This document shows, in pieces, positions 44,507 to 55,539 of a stretch of 64,000 nucleotides of DNA. The stretch is taken from positions 558,001-622,000 of the forward strand of contig JAACJK010000164.1 of NCBI GenBank assembly GCA_013368325.1, in the 5' to 3' direction. The notes beneath the pieces are model-generated. The model was given only the letters and a program-made list of their open reading frames with translations. It was not told the origin of the DNA and made no database searches. Source of the DNA: Ephemerocybe angulata. Taxonomy: Eukaryota; Basidiomycota; Agaricomycetes; Agaricales; Psathyrellaceae. A program made the translations under genes and the position numbers. Each line of letters starts with the position of its first letter. The first letter of the stretch is position 1.

Positions 44507-45065
44507 TTGGAGGGGAAGGACGGAAACCGTGAATGAAGTACTGGGGCATTCGGAAGGATTGTCAGACAACTCATTCATCTATCCGGTTATGTGATCTCGA
44601 CGCGCCGAGCTGCTGGTAGTGGTCATGTCCATTGAATGAGATAGCACGGCCCGTGTCCAGAAGTAGTCACTAAACCTGTATAGATTGACGCTTTAGCCAT
44701 ATAGGAACAGGCCAGGATCCGGGTTCAGCACGCTAAGCTGCATGGGTCGAAGTACCACACTGCGTGTGGCTAGTCCTTGTGGCAATGATAACATTGACCA
44801 AGTCCTGGAGATTAGATACCTTCTAAGTGCAAGGCCAACCCACGCCCAATGCACTCGGCGACAGGAACGGGCTCCAAGAACAGGGCCTTGGAAAGGCGAA
44901 ATTTGGAAAGCGGATTGAGATCTGAACGTGCCTGATGGCATAAAAACTTCGAACAAAACAAAATAGTACAGGGTTCCATTGTCGTTAACTTGCAAAGCTG
45001 CGTGTGTGATGTGCTGCCTTCTGCTGCCTCGAGAAAATCTAGATGGTAAAATATGTTCGGTCGAT
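44507..45065. other. Intergenic region within the NTF2 array
   Basis: No gene is recognised. It holds the 5' flank of copy B and the 3' flank of intact NTF2. A 100-codon minus frame (44693-44995) has no ATG start or resemblance. Confidence 0.5.
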
Positions 45066-45754
45066 CTAAGCGAGGTTGAGGCGGAAGATGTCGTTCAACC
45101 TAACACCAAAAAAGAAGGAGGATTGCGTCAGTCTCAGGGCAAAGGGCGCTTGTCCATGCTGAGGAATGAGAGAACGTACACGAAGTAGGTCGTGCCCTCG
45201 GGAACGAGGTGGAAGACCTGGTTATAGGCGAGGGGGTTCGGTGAGTCATCAACCTAGATGTGGTAGAGCGAAGGGTCAGTAAGAGTCACAATAATTGGGT
45301 AAATAGAGGAAGTAAATAGAGGAACAAATTGCTGAGATATTGGAAGGTAACACGGAAAGAAAGACGTACCTGGAGCATTCCGGTGACGAGAACGAGGATC
45401 TTTCCGTCGGTAGTGGGCTGAACGTCCATGGTCGTGACTATGTGCTTAACAGTCTGGAAAGGGAGGCTCTGGAGTGGACGTATTAACGAGATCGGTTTCT
45501 TGTGGCATTTGGGAGTCGACATACGGTGAGCTTCTCGAGGATGTTAGTCGTTCCTTGGATGGGAGATCCCTCGAAGGTAAGCATAGAGAAGTCGCGCTAG
45601 GGGATCGACAATATCAGCCCCGATCTCCAAGTGAACTCAATGGATTGAGCTGGGCACGAACATAGAGAGGTCCGAGGTTGGCGCGGTTGCCGTCGAACGT
45701 TTGGTAGTAGAAATCCGCGAACTGCTTTCCGACGGCGGTGAGATCGGCGGACAT
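45066..45754 (-). CDS. NTF2: Nuclear transport factor 2
   Basis: NTF2 carries Ran-GDP into the nucleus as a homodimer. Exons begin 45754-45662, 45596-45525 and 45468 onward. The chain reads MSADLTAVGKQFADFYYQTF, DGNRANLGPLY, RDFSMLTFEGSPIQGTTNIL, EKLT, SLPFQTVKHIVTTMDVQPTT, DGKILVLVTGMLQ, VDDSPNPLAYNQVFHLVPEG and TTYFVLNDIFRLNLA. Length is about 124 aa, the family norm. The Ran-binding acidic pocket and Phe-rich surface are as in other fungi. It is the only intact member of a three-copy array. It is divergent from the conserved gene at 45995, with 240 bp between starts. Confidence 0.95.
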
Positions 45755-45994
45755 TGCGTCTGGTTTTGGGGGAGGGAACGGGTGGAGATGGGTGAAGTGG
45801 TGTAAGTGGTGAAGCTGTAGACCCGAAGCGAACCTCCGCCGCCAACTTTATCTATCCTCTCACGTGATGTGATATCGAAGCGCCGGACCGCTGCCAACGC
45901 CAAGGACAGGCTCGGCCACTATGGAGGAGTTCAATTAATAGGGGACACATCTCTCATCTGGCCTTGATATTCCCCAAATAACAAGGTCTCTACC

Positions 45995-47430
45995 ATGGCC
46001 CACTTCGCCGAGAAGACTCGGCCGCCACCTATCGCGCGCAAGTCGTCTGCGCAGAACCTCCTGTCCCAGTTCAAGGCTTCCAACGCATCTTCGAACTCGT
46101 CGATACCAACGACAATATCGCTTGGAGGTACCACCGCGGTTGGGGGAGGGAGCACGATGTCGTTCACATCGGCGGGGAGCAGCACAGTTAATGGGTCCAC
46201 ACCGACCTCTGCTACCCCGACTGCGCGTGAGTGGGACGCCCAGTCCCTTCACTCGGACAACGTTGGATCGTCGCTCGGTGGGGCCGTCAGTCCCCAGATC
46301 GGACAGGGGATGTCGGTTGAGTATCTGCGGGAACTAGTGCAGAAGAGGATCCTGACGTTGACCTACATACGGAATATGCATGAAGGGTACGTGGTAGAGT
46401 TATGACTGTTGGGTAGTGGAACTGATTGATAGACAGACAGGGACATTGGTTTCATACGATCCAGATATCGAGAAACGAGCTGGCTATGGCGTTTAACAAT
46501 AGTGATATGAAGAAACGGACTATGCGATTCGCTGTGCTGGGTCTCTCGCTATCGAGTCTATTGGATATCAACCAGCCCCAGGACCTGCTAAAGGGCCTCT
46601 TGAATACCATCACGGAGTACGATCAGTCGAAGGAAGAAGGAGAGAAGTCGAAGATGGTACGAAGCGCCTCTCGTTGCCATACCCCGGCTGACATGACCCG
46701 TAGCGACTTTTCAAACGAACAAATCTGAGGAGAGGTGCTGCAGGAATTCCAGAATTCTCGGGGTCATTCCAAGAAGGTGACACGTCCTATCTATTCACAC
46801 CACACATCGTAAGAACGTTCTATCGACCGGAAGACCTGGCCTAACTCCCAATAGCCCTTTGCTCTAGACTACCACGAGACCCTGCTTTCTCTCATCGACG
46901 TGATATCTGAAGTCTACAACAAGATCTCAAAGTTGCTAGGGCCCTCGCCCTTCCACCCTTCACACCACATGATGGGACCGCTCGGGCTCCTGACGCCCCT
47001 CCCCGGCGTCTCCTACCTCTTCCATGGGGAACACCACCTACCAAATTCGAACGACCAGGATGTCGCGAGTAGTCTGTGGGGTATTGCAAATGCGAGTCTG
47101 AATGCACCGGGGATTGCAGGACCGAGTGCGTCAATGATGTTCGGCAATGTGCTGGGGAGCCCGCCTATCTCGAATTGGACGCCAAACCTGGGGGACATGG
47201 TATTGAAGATCGACGGGAAATTGAAGGCAAGTGCAACTACCCACTGAGTGGTACTGTCCTCTGACTTCAGGCTTTAGAAAGTCATGTCGGTGTTACTGAA
47301 AGACCTTGACGAGCTGGCGAGGAATGGGATCAAAGACGAGCTGGCCTCGCTTGAACCACTGTTACGGAATCGAGTGCCAGAAGGGTCAGGCCCTTCGCGT
47401 ACTCAGCAGTATGAATACGACGCGATGTAG
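45995..47430 (+). CDS. Conserved fungal protein of unknown function
   Basis: Five exons join in phase (45995-46386, 46437-46656, 46704-46808, 46855-47226, 47278-47430) to give 413 aa. The first about 105 residues are Ser/Thr/Gly-rich. They are followed by a mostly helical, well-conserved-looking body: GMSVEYLRELVQKRILTLTY, HWFHTIQISRNELAMAFNNS, MKKRTMRFAVLGLSLSSLLD, LLKGLLNTITEYDQSKEEGE, PFALDYHETLLSLIDVISEV, YNKISKLLGPSPFHPSHHMM and MSVLLKDLDELARNGIKDEL. There is no signal peptide or membrane helix. The fourth intron starts with GC (AAG then GCAAGT), a rare GC-AG intron with an otherwise consensus donor. I do not recognise a characterised family. Confidence 0.8.
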
Positions 47431-47912
47431 AGGGCTGGTACATTCGACGATGGTGGCATTGGACGACACGCCGCCGTCCTTAGAAGCCGTCAAATCCTCC
47501 TCGTTTTGGGGAACGATGGCACTGGACATGATTAGCGCCGGTGGGGCAGCTGATCTGTCTTTTAGCTCAGGAGGACGTCGGGATTTGTGACGACCAGGCT
47601 GGGGTACCCACAGTGGCGGTATCTTACTCGGGAGAAGCACACCAGGGTCTCTTGTCCTGGACTCGTGGTGCGAAAAGGTGATATACCCATGGCTAGACGC
47701 GGACGTTCGTTGTTGGATTAGGGAATGCCAGTCAGGCAAATATGTATCTTAGGGGGTTTCTTGCATTGTGTGTACATTATTCATCGTAAGGGGTGATCGC
47801 GATAGGACATGTAGTTCATGATAGAGTGGGGTTCGTGTATGGTACAGTGGTGGTGGTACAACAGCGGTCATGGCAAGACATATGGGTGGTTAAGATCCTG
47901 GGTCAAGGCCTA
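47431..47912. other. Convergent intergenic region
   Basis: This is the 3' flank of the preceding gene and of the small cysteine-rich gene. No further gene is seen. Confidence 0.5.
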
Positions 47913-48131
47913 TCACTTCTTGCACTGGCACTCGGCGGCCTGGCAGCCACAGCTGAAGACAACGAGGTGAGTTTGGTAGAGTGAACCAGGATTATGTCGA
48001 GCAAAGGTCACGTACGCAGTGGCACAGCAGGAGCAGGCGTCCGCGCAACAAGCGTTGACGGGGGTAGCGATGGTCTGCCGAAAGTCAGACGGGCGTACAC
48101 CGGCAGGATGGATAATGCATACCGTTTGCAT
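47913..48131 (-). CDS. Metallothionein-like cysteine-rich peptide (35 aa)
   Basis: Three exons (48131-48123, 48074-48016, 47952-47913) are separated by 48- and 63-nt introns with good GT-AG sites (GTATGC, GTACGT) and join exactly in phase to 36 codons including the stop. The peptide begins MQTTIATPVNA and continues with CCADACSCC, ATACGC and QAAECQCKK. It has nine Cys in 35 residues, mostly in C-C and C-x-C pairs, with no aromatic residue or His and a Lys-Lys end. This is the signature of small fungal Cu/Zn/Cd metallothioneins, which buffer metal ions in the cytosol. There is no signal peptide, so it is not a cysteine-rich effector. An upstream AT-rich element (CATAAATACG, about 70 bp before the ATG) could be the TATA box. 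Being so short and split, it is easily missed by gene finders. The function is inferred from composition. Confidence 0.72.
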   Translation of the reverse strand: MQTVCIIHPAGVRPSDFRQTIATPVNACCADACSCCATAYVTFARHNPGSLYQTHLVVFSCGCQAAECQCKK

Positions 48132-48553
48132 ATTGGTTTGTGAGGGGGAAAGGAAGACGAGTAAGTTCTTGGGATGTCGCCGCAACTGGGGCCCGTATTT
48201 ATGCACTCCTGGCGCTCAGACGCCACTCCACTTTAGGTCTCCGCAAACGACCCATGACCTTCTTCTTCAAAAGCATGTTCGACGCTATCTACACCACTTG
48301 TCCTGAGGGCGATAGATTGAGCGTTATTGAAAAAGCTTGAAGGTGATTAGAATTATTGATCGCGGGATGTGCTTGTTTTGGCAGGTCAATCGCGCGGCAG
48401 CTTGCGTTGGGCGCGAACCTTGTTCTGAAAAACTGTGCAGCTTGTCGGACGCACGATGCAGGTCGCTGGCAGCGCCTATCCTGCCTCTCAACCACTATAT
48501 CCCTACCCGAATCACTATCATCACCACCACCATCCTATCCCAGGTCCGTATAG
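48132..48553. other. Divergent promoter region and unresolved first exon of the H15 gene
   Basis: It contains the promoter of the cysteine-rich gene on one strand and, on the other, the 5' part of the H15-domain gene. A candidate first exon starts at ATG 48457 (MQVAGSAYPASQPLYPYPNH, then a His run), but no ordinary intron joins it in phase to the next exon. Confidence 0.4.
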
Positions 48554-51190
48554 CTCATTACATCGTTTCTGATATACCGGAAGTTGATTGGAATCGCGAA
48601 ATTGGTGCTTGCAGTCGCCCACGACCATGAGCTCAAGAGACAATACCTGACGCTGCTCCCGCCGCAGCAGATCATCGAAATATGCCTTAATTTTGACGTG
48701 CATGTCCCACCGTATGTGAAAGCGTCAATATGGCCTATAGACCTCAGTTCAGCCATTGCGGGGCTGCGAAAACAGGCCGCGGAGAAGCCTTCGCAAGACG
48801 CGGAGGGTCAGGCCAAAAACTCGTCTTCATCGACGGGAGATGAAGACATTGGAGGAGGAGCGATCATGGACTCGCTCACGCGGTCACCGTCGTTAGAACC
48901 GTCGCCTGCACCGGAATCGGAACAGCCGAAAGCAAGCATCGAGGAACCTAGACCCCCAGATAAAGAGGCGGCGACGGAGGACCAGGAAACTGCAACACCT
49001 CAACCGGACGCCCCAGATTCCTCTTCTATAAGCGTTGCATCGTCAACGTCGTCGACATCTTCAGTAGCGGATGCACCGACAACGACGACGGAGGAAGAAT
49101 CGCCTTCGACGAGCTCAAGTTCGAGCGCGAGTACATCGACACCGACGCCCTCTACGACTACCCCAGCCGCTGAATCTGCTTCTCACCACCCCCAACCACC
49201 ACCTTCAGCACCAACACCCGCTGCACCACCGCCTGCACAACCCGTTCCCGTCGCCTACCCCCACCAGCCATACGGCTACCCCTACGCGCCATACTATCCT
49301 CCGCCGCCGCCTGGATACCCATATCCCCACCACCAATATCCAGCGTACCCACACCAGCAACCTCACGCGCATGCATACCCTCCGCCTCCACCTCCAGCCG
49401 CCCTTCCACCCGTCCCGCCACCCCCGGCGCAGCCAATGCCGATGATGCAGGACGGCCAGTCGCCTGACGATCTGCCTAGCTATGAGGAGATGATCGTGGA
49501 GGCGCTTATGGACACGAACGATCCGGAGGGTTGTGCGCCTAAGGATCTCTTTACGTGGATGGCGGCGCGCTATCCTGTTCAGTCAAATTTTAGGCCAAGT
49601 GCAAGTCAAGCGCTGCAAAAAGCGTATAAACGAGGGAGGCTGGAGAAGAGCAGCAACAATAAGTATAGGCTGAACGCTGCTTGGGAAGGTGGAAACGTGA
49701 GTACTCCCCGTCTTATATCTCAATGCGAGGATGTCTCATGATTTTATTAGACTTCCCGTAGGACGACGCGACGACCTCAAACGCATACACATACGATCAC
49801 TTCCAGCAACAATGCCGCACCTTCGTCACCCTTTACGAATGCCCCTCTCGTTCACCACCACCAACAACCACAACAACAGCAACATCACCAGCAGACATAC
49901 GCCTATTCAACCTACCCATACCCCCAATCCGCATACTCGAGCTTTTCCCAGCAACAGCAGACCACTGCTGCATCCACTACCGCCGCCACCACCGCATCAA
50001 CTTCGACACAACAACCAGTCGCTCCCGTTGCAGCTTCTACCTCCACGGCGACGGCCTCTACCTCTGAACCTAAATCGGCGGATGTACAGGACAAGGAGGT
50101 CAACGACGCCTACGAGGCTGCGCAGAGCATTCTCAAGGCTATCAACTTTGGGAGTCTGCTACAGCTCCCTGCGGATGAGACGCAGGAAGGCGTCGCGGCG
50201 AGAGGAACAGACCATACTGTTCCTGTTCAGCCTTACCAGCAACCCCAACCCAACGCAGTGGCGGGTAGCAGTGGCACTAGCACAAGCGTCGCCATGGGTG
50301 CCGCATCGATATCGGCGGCGCAGACGGTGCAACACCAGCCCCACACGCTCTTAGCCGCTCTGAATGGAGCGCAGCTGAGTGCCGCAACTGGTGCGGGTCA
50401 GGTGCCGGGTGGTGTTGCTGGTAGTGCGGCGGGTGTGTCGCAGAGCTCGAGGGCCGACTTGCAGGCTCAACTGGCGCTTTTGGCGGCTCAGTTGACGGAG
50501 CTTGTGAGAGTCGACGATGGTGCGACGACGGCACAGAGTGGTCTGCCAGTTCCTCCGGTTGTAAGACAAATGGAGGTGCAAACGCAGCAACCACAACAAC
50601 AGGGGATGTATTATCAGCCTCAGCCACCTGTCGTTTCTCAGCCGACACTTTCACAGCATGTATCGCCGTACGCTCCTCAAGGGGCCCCGATACAACTTCC
50701 GCACCAAATGCAGCAGCATCAGACACAAGCTCAGCCTCAACTTCAACCTCAACAACAGCATCAACCTCAAGCCCAAGCTCCGGCTCCGGCTTCCTTCGTC
50801 GACAATAGTGCGCCCATGGCAGGGTTGTACCCACCGTCTCCACCCCCTCAAACCCAACCACCTGTTCACCCGACTCAGCCTCAGCCTCAACCTCAACCTC
50901 AGGACGGCCAGCAACAACAATCGCATCAGCCGCAACTCCACCAGTTCCAGCCTTCGCAGGCTCAGCAGCACGCTGAAATATCGCATGTCCATATGAATGG
51001 AACTGTTGGACATCAGCATCACCAATTCAACGCCGCGCAATCGACGACGAATACGACAATGACAGGAGGAGAGCAATCAATGCCAGACCAAGCCTCGTCG
51101 CCTGCCTTGGAAGAGATGGAATTTATGGACGACTCTGCACTCGATGGGGAGTATAGTGAGGATGATGAGGATATGGAGGAGGTTATTTGA
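48554..51190 (+). CDS. Linker-histone (H15) domain protein with long low-complexity regions
   Basis: Two large exons (48554-49696 and 49751-51190) join in phase to at least 860 aa; the first exon is missing from this model. The N-terminal block is helical (LIGIAKLVLAVAHDHELKRQ, YLTLLPPQQIIEICLNFDVH). A Ser/Thr/Glu-rich segment and a Pro/Tyr/His-rich segment (PYGYPYAPYYPPPPPGYPY) follow. A winged-helix H15 domain then runs from about DLPSYEEMIVEALMDTNDPE through DLFTWMAARYP to ALQKAYKRGRLEKSSNNKYR. Beyond it lie Gln/Thr-rich sequence, a short ordered piece (KEVNDAYEAAQSILKAINFG), Pro/Gln repeats and an acidic end (EYSEDDEDMEEVI). It is probably a nuclear DNA- or nucleosome-binding protein. It is far larger than histone H1 and lacks its Lys-rich tail. 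Confidence 0.75.
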
Positions 51191-51566
51191 TAGAGTTCAA
51201 GACTTTCACTCTTTCGTTTTCCCTTTCGCATTCATTCTCGTTCATCAGTCTACATTTGGATCTCTCCTTCGATATGCATTTGGACCCGTTTCTGGTTCTA
51301 CTGTACATGTCGTTCTTTGGGCATTCTTCTTCTTCATTTTCGTCTATGGGGCCTTTGTTGTCGTTCTGGTATTATTATCATTGTTCCTTGCTTTCGTTTC
51401 ACGGGTGCCTTGATGTTTCTGTGTTCAGTGCGTGTAGCTGTAGCTTTTATGTAGCATGCCATCCTATTCATCACGGTTAGCATCTTCCATTTCAACAGCT
51501 ATTGATCTTCAATTTGGGACGACGAGCCTACCTTCGCTGGGTTCCGGATGGCTTAGTGGCGACTTC
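51191..51566. other. Convergent intergenic region
   Basis: This is a T-rich 3' flank between two convergent genes. No gene or repeat is recognised. Confidence 0.5.
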
Positions 51567-52492
51567 TCACTCTTGCTTGGGACCTCCTGGCCGGGAATCA
51601 TTGACGACACCAGGGAACCTCTGCCTGAGCCTCCCATCGGCCTGGATGCGAGTGAACAAGGCGTGTATGTTTGCATGGTTCCTCTGGTCGTAGAAGTCGT
51701 TCCTGGCCCTCATAATCTCCGCGTTGGAGTTCGCTTCTTCGTTCTGGGAGTCCAAGACGAAAAGCAGCAAGTCGAGCGGGGTCAACGAGGCATTCCCGAG
51801 TGTCCTGAGGGAAGAGAAGATGGAAGCAAGCCTGGGGTCTTCTACGCCGTTATTGATTCGGTGCGCTTGGGTACTGAGGGAAGAGCTCGAGGCGAGGCTG
51901 AGGAGCGGGTCGATGGAGGGCTCGAGTTTGAGGGCGCTGTATGCGGCATTGGAGGAGAAGGAGTTGTATGGAGTAGGAAATGTGGGCGGATCGTGATGAC
52001 CAGCTTGTCTAGAGGGCAAATGTTAACGCATATATTCATGTGAACGAAGAGAAGCGGTGACCAAACGTACTGTAACCCGTCTTGGAACTGAATCTTGACG
52101 CTGGTCCCAGATCCGCTAGCTTCCATCGCCCCAGCCCACAATCCTCTTGGATTCATTACTGCTCCATCATGCCCATATCCAGGCCCTTCCAGGTGAGCCA
52201 GAGATGAAGGATGCCCGGCTCCACTCATCTCGACTGCATTAGCAGCCTCGTCCCCAACCCGCCTAGGTAGACTCGGCCCCCTCACTGGCCTCTCTACTGC
52301 AAACTTCCCAAGGTTTGCGCTATAATCCAGATCCGCCGCCGCTTTCCTCTTCTTCGACGGCGCAGGCGCGCCATTGGAGCCTTTCCTGAAGTTCATTGGG
52401 GGCAAGATGCAGCCTGGGGCAGAGGCGCCCATGTATTTGTGCGATAGAGAGGGGTCATAGTAGACCGCGTAGAGCATTTTGTTGTCTTCCAT
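51567..52492 (-). CDS. Uncharacterised protein with two exons
   Basis: Two exons (52492-52071, 52008-51567) join in phase to 287 aa. The N-terminus reads MEDNKMLYAVYYDPSLSHKY, then GASAPGCILPPMNF and a basic stretch SKKRKAAADLDY that could be a nuclear-localisation signal. The middle is Gly/Ala/Ser-rich and looks disordered. The C-terminal part is helical (SIFSSLRTLGNASLTPLDLL, LFVLDSQNEEANSNAEIMRA, RNDFYDQRNHANIHALFTRI). No signal peptide or membrane helix is present. I do not recognise the family. The coding call rests on length, a clean splice and ATG context. Confidence 0.65.
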
Positions 52493-52684
52493 GCTGATTT
52501 TGCAAAAGGCGGGTAGAGGGGGGAGGAGGAAGGGGTGAGAGCGGGCGCTTGGTGAGCGCTTAGAGTAGGTCAGTTGATGGTTGATGGCGAGTTGAGGTTA
52601 GGGTCTGATCTCATGGTGCTGAAATGAGAGCGACGCTTCTTGGACACGAACTACCACAATCGCTTAGTATTCGAGCCTCCACAC

Positions 52685-53687
52685 ATGGCGCCCAAAGGGA
52701 AGAGTGATAAGAAAGGAGCGGCGAAGTCGATGCCTAAGCCACCTCCAATTCAGGTGGTCTTCCCTCCGCTTTCTGAGAAGGTCGAGTTGGAGTGCACGAC
52801 GGTGATGGAGGACCAGATTTTCATTGTCGAGGTATAAATCTCTTATCTCCATCGGCTCCGAATCCCAACTTGAGTGTTATCTAGGACTTCTTCTCGCCCC
52901 AAGAATGCAAGGAATTTGTGAAATTCATCGACAGCCTTCCCCTTGAGCTCACACCTCCGAAGAAGAAAGGGGAAGCTGACCGTGTCAACCGTAGGCAGTT
53001 CTTCCCCTTCTAGTTGGGTTATGCTCACACCAGGCAACCCAATAGACCGATTCTCGGTGGCATCTCCGTCCTTTGCGCAGTCCCTGCACGCTCTCCTCAC
53101 ACCGCATCTCCCATCGTTTCCTTACCCAAGCTCAGTGCACCCCAAACGGCGCATATCGCAACCGGATGGTGAACCACGACACCCTCACTCGTTCAATTCG
53201 AACATCAGGGTGTACAAGTACACCCAAGGGCAGTACTTCGGGTACGTCTAAGTAATCGCTCACTTCACAGAACAATTAGGAACCAGGACTTGATTATGTC
53301 GATATAGACCTCACTACGACGACTCTGTGAAGGATTCCGTGACCGGAGATACGTCTGAATGGACACTGTTAGTGTATTTGACTGGGGAGGAGGATGGAGT
53401 CGAAGGCGGAGAAGTGGGTGATATCAGCTTCTTTACGAGAACGACACTGACAGAGGCTCTAGACGCTATTTCACAACGAGCAGAGAGGGAAGCCCAAAGA
53501 GATCATCACTCCACCTCTGAAACGAGGGTCTGCATTGTTGCATCGGTATGGCATTATTGTCTTTGGCTAGTGCTTCTTGAGCTCATAACTCGGCAGGCAT
53601 GGGTTCGAATGCATGTTACACGAAGGCTCTCCGGTTCTCAAAGGCACAAAATACGTCCTGCGATCCGACTTGATGTTCACGAGGTGA
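52685..53687 (+). CDS. 2-oxoglutarate/Fe(II) oxygenase, prolyl-4-hydroxylase-like
   Basis: This is probably an intracellular dioxygenase. From ATG 52685 the chain reads MAPKGKSDKKGAAKSM, then VELECTTVMEDQIFIVE, DFFSPQECKEFVKFIDSLPL and FSVASPSFAQSLHALL. The double-stranded beta-helix core has KYTQGQYFGPHYDDS with the His-x-Asp iron ligands. The distal motif is LLHRHGFECMLHEGSPVLKG (His ligand) and TKYVLRSDLMFTR (2OG-binding basic residue), ending at 53687. Between EGGE (about 53418) and GKPKEIITPPLKRG (about 53498) the frame changes. A 78-nt intron from the GTGGGT donor would restore it but would remove the strand usually present there (TxFY), so a small frameshift is possible. Its stop is 52 bp from the convergent RRP3 stop. 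Confidence 0.8.
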
Positions 53688-53739
53688 TAGCAGAGTATCC
53701 AAGCAGAGTGATATACGGAAGTCAACCAACATCGTGATG

Positions 53740-55320
53740 CTATCTTCTACTCTTTTTCTTCATACTTGGCATGCCTGCCTCCACGACATCATCATCCCGG
53801 TCTCTATCATCCGCCCCTCCGCCAGTTTCCCTCCTCCTCTTACCCCGTCCTCCGCTTCCCTGAGCCTTCGAGTCTTGGTCCTTGATCTCATTGATCGCCA
53901 ACCTCTCCGCCTCGTGCACCCGTTCCTTCAACAGCGCAACCTCCTCATCATCCGTCGGCCAGGCGTCCATCTTCTTGCCAACAACCTTCTCAATGCGCTG
54001 GAGGAGCTCGACATCGTACTGAGTAACGAGGGTCACAGCCTTTCCTGCACGACCCGCACGTGCGGTACGACCAACACGATGGATGTAGTCCTTGGAGTGG
54101 GTGGGAATGTCGTAGTTGATAACGACGTCGACGGAGGGGATATCGAGACCACGGGAAGCGACGTCGGTGGCGACGAGAATATTGCGCCCTCCTCCCTTGA
54201 ACTTGCCGAGAGCGCCGAGACGTTGACTTTGGCTCAGTTGGCCGTGCAAGGGGACGGCTGGGAAACCTAGTGTACGGAGGATAATAGCAAGTCTGTATGT
54301 ATGGTTAAGATTAGAACCAGTCAAAGTGAAAAAAAGAGATACGCACAATCGAGCATCTCGCACAGTTCTTGTGAAAATGATGATGGAGTTTTGGGCCATG
54401 GAGTTTGCGAGGTAAACGAGAAGTACAACCTTGTCCTTGAGAGGGACTAGGAGGTAGTGTTGAAGGAGTGTTGAGACGGTCTGGTATCTGACGGTACACC
54501 CTCAGTTCGAGAGCCAGGCAAGAGGGGGAGAAATTCCTTACTTTCCGGTAACTTCTACTCGTACGGGGTTCACCAAACTTGCCCTCTGGAGTTTTGCGAC
54601 CTTGGAGGTCATTGTTGCGGAGAAGAGGTATGTCGTACGTTCACGAGGGATGAGTTTGAGGATTTTGTCAATGGCTGGTCCGAAGTCCATGTCGAGGAGA
54701 CGATCGGCTTCGTCAAGAACCTAGAAGCAAGTTGTGCAGGTCAATACGATAGCCTGAGGATATGGAAAGTAGTGTATGCGCACCAAGAATTTTAATGTTC
54801 GCAAACTGAATCCCTTGGTCTCCTCCAGATGCTGCAGCAATCGACCAGGGGTCGCAACCACAACATGAGGCCTCTTCGCCAACGCAATCGCTTGCGTAGG
54901 CAAGTCCATTCCACCCACGATAGTTGCACATCGTGCACCCATAGAGGCACCCAAGGCCTCGAATTGCTGCGCTATCTGGTACGCGAGCTCACGAGTAGGT
55001 GCAAGGACGCATGCGAAGAGCCCTTTCGGCTCGTCCCAGAGCTTTTGGAGGATGGGGAGGGCGAAGGCGGCCGTCTTTCCGGAACCGGTGGCGGCGACAC
55101 CAATAATGTCGCGACCTTCTAGTGCGTGTGGTAGAGATTCGCTCTGAATCTCAGTCGGGTTGGTGAATTTGAGGGACTCGAGGGCATCGAGGAGGGGTTC
55201 AATCAGGCCTAGCGATTTAAAGGTTACTGGCGCCTTGGGGGCGGTTTCGGCGGCATTTTCTTCTGGTTCTGGGGATTTTGAAGCCGAGGCTGAGGTACTG
55301 GCGTTCTCAGGAGAAGGCAT
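53740..55320 (-). CDS. RRP3: DEAD-box ATP-dependent RNA helicase, Rrp3/DDX47 type
   Basis: This nucleolar helicase is required for 18S rRNA maturation. The start at 55320 gives an acidic, Ala/Ser-rich leader. Helicase motifs in order are the Q-motif region [20 protein letters not shown], motif I ATGSGKT, Ia APTREL, Ib TPGRLL, II DEAD in [52 protein letters not shown] and [15 protein letters not shown]. The C-terminal tail is Lys/Arg-rich ([17 protein letters not shown]). About four introns are present, one just before the DEAD motif and one after motif IV. The Rrp3 assignment over other DEAD-box subfamilies rests on the run [20 protein letters not shown] and [17 protein letters not shown]. 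Confidence 0.93.
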
Positions 55321-55539
55321 TTTGGGGTAGTGAAGTCAGGTAGACGGTAATGAGAAATCTCAAAAAGCCTGAAAGTCCTTGAAATATGTTTCCCACGGTT
55401 ATATTTAGCGCTGACCACTGCGATCAATTGGAGATTCATCCAGGGGTTGCTTGGAATTGCTCTCCGTGAACCGTGTGCCATCTCCCACCGATACCACCAC
55501 CTCTACGACCTCTGGTACGACGCTGGATAGCGACAACGC

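Noticed and set aside
50277..50861. 194-codon antisense frame in the H15 gene
   Set aside because: It is antisense to the Gln/Pro-rich coding sequence, which remains open over a far longer range on the plus strand.
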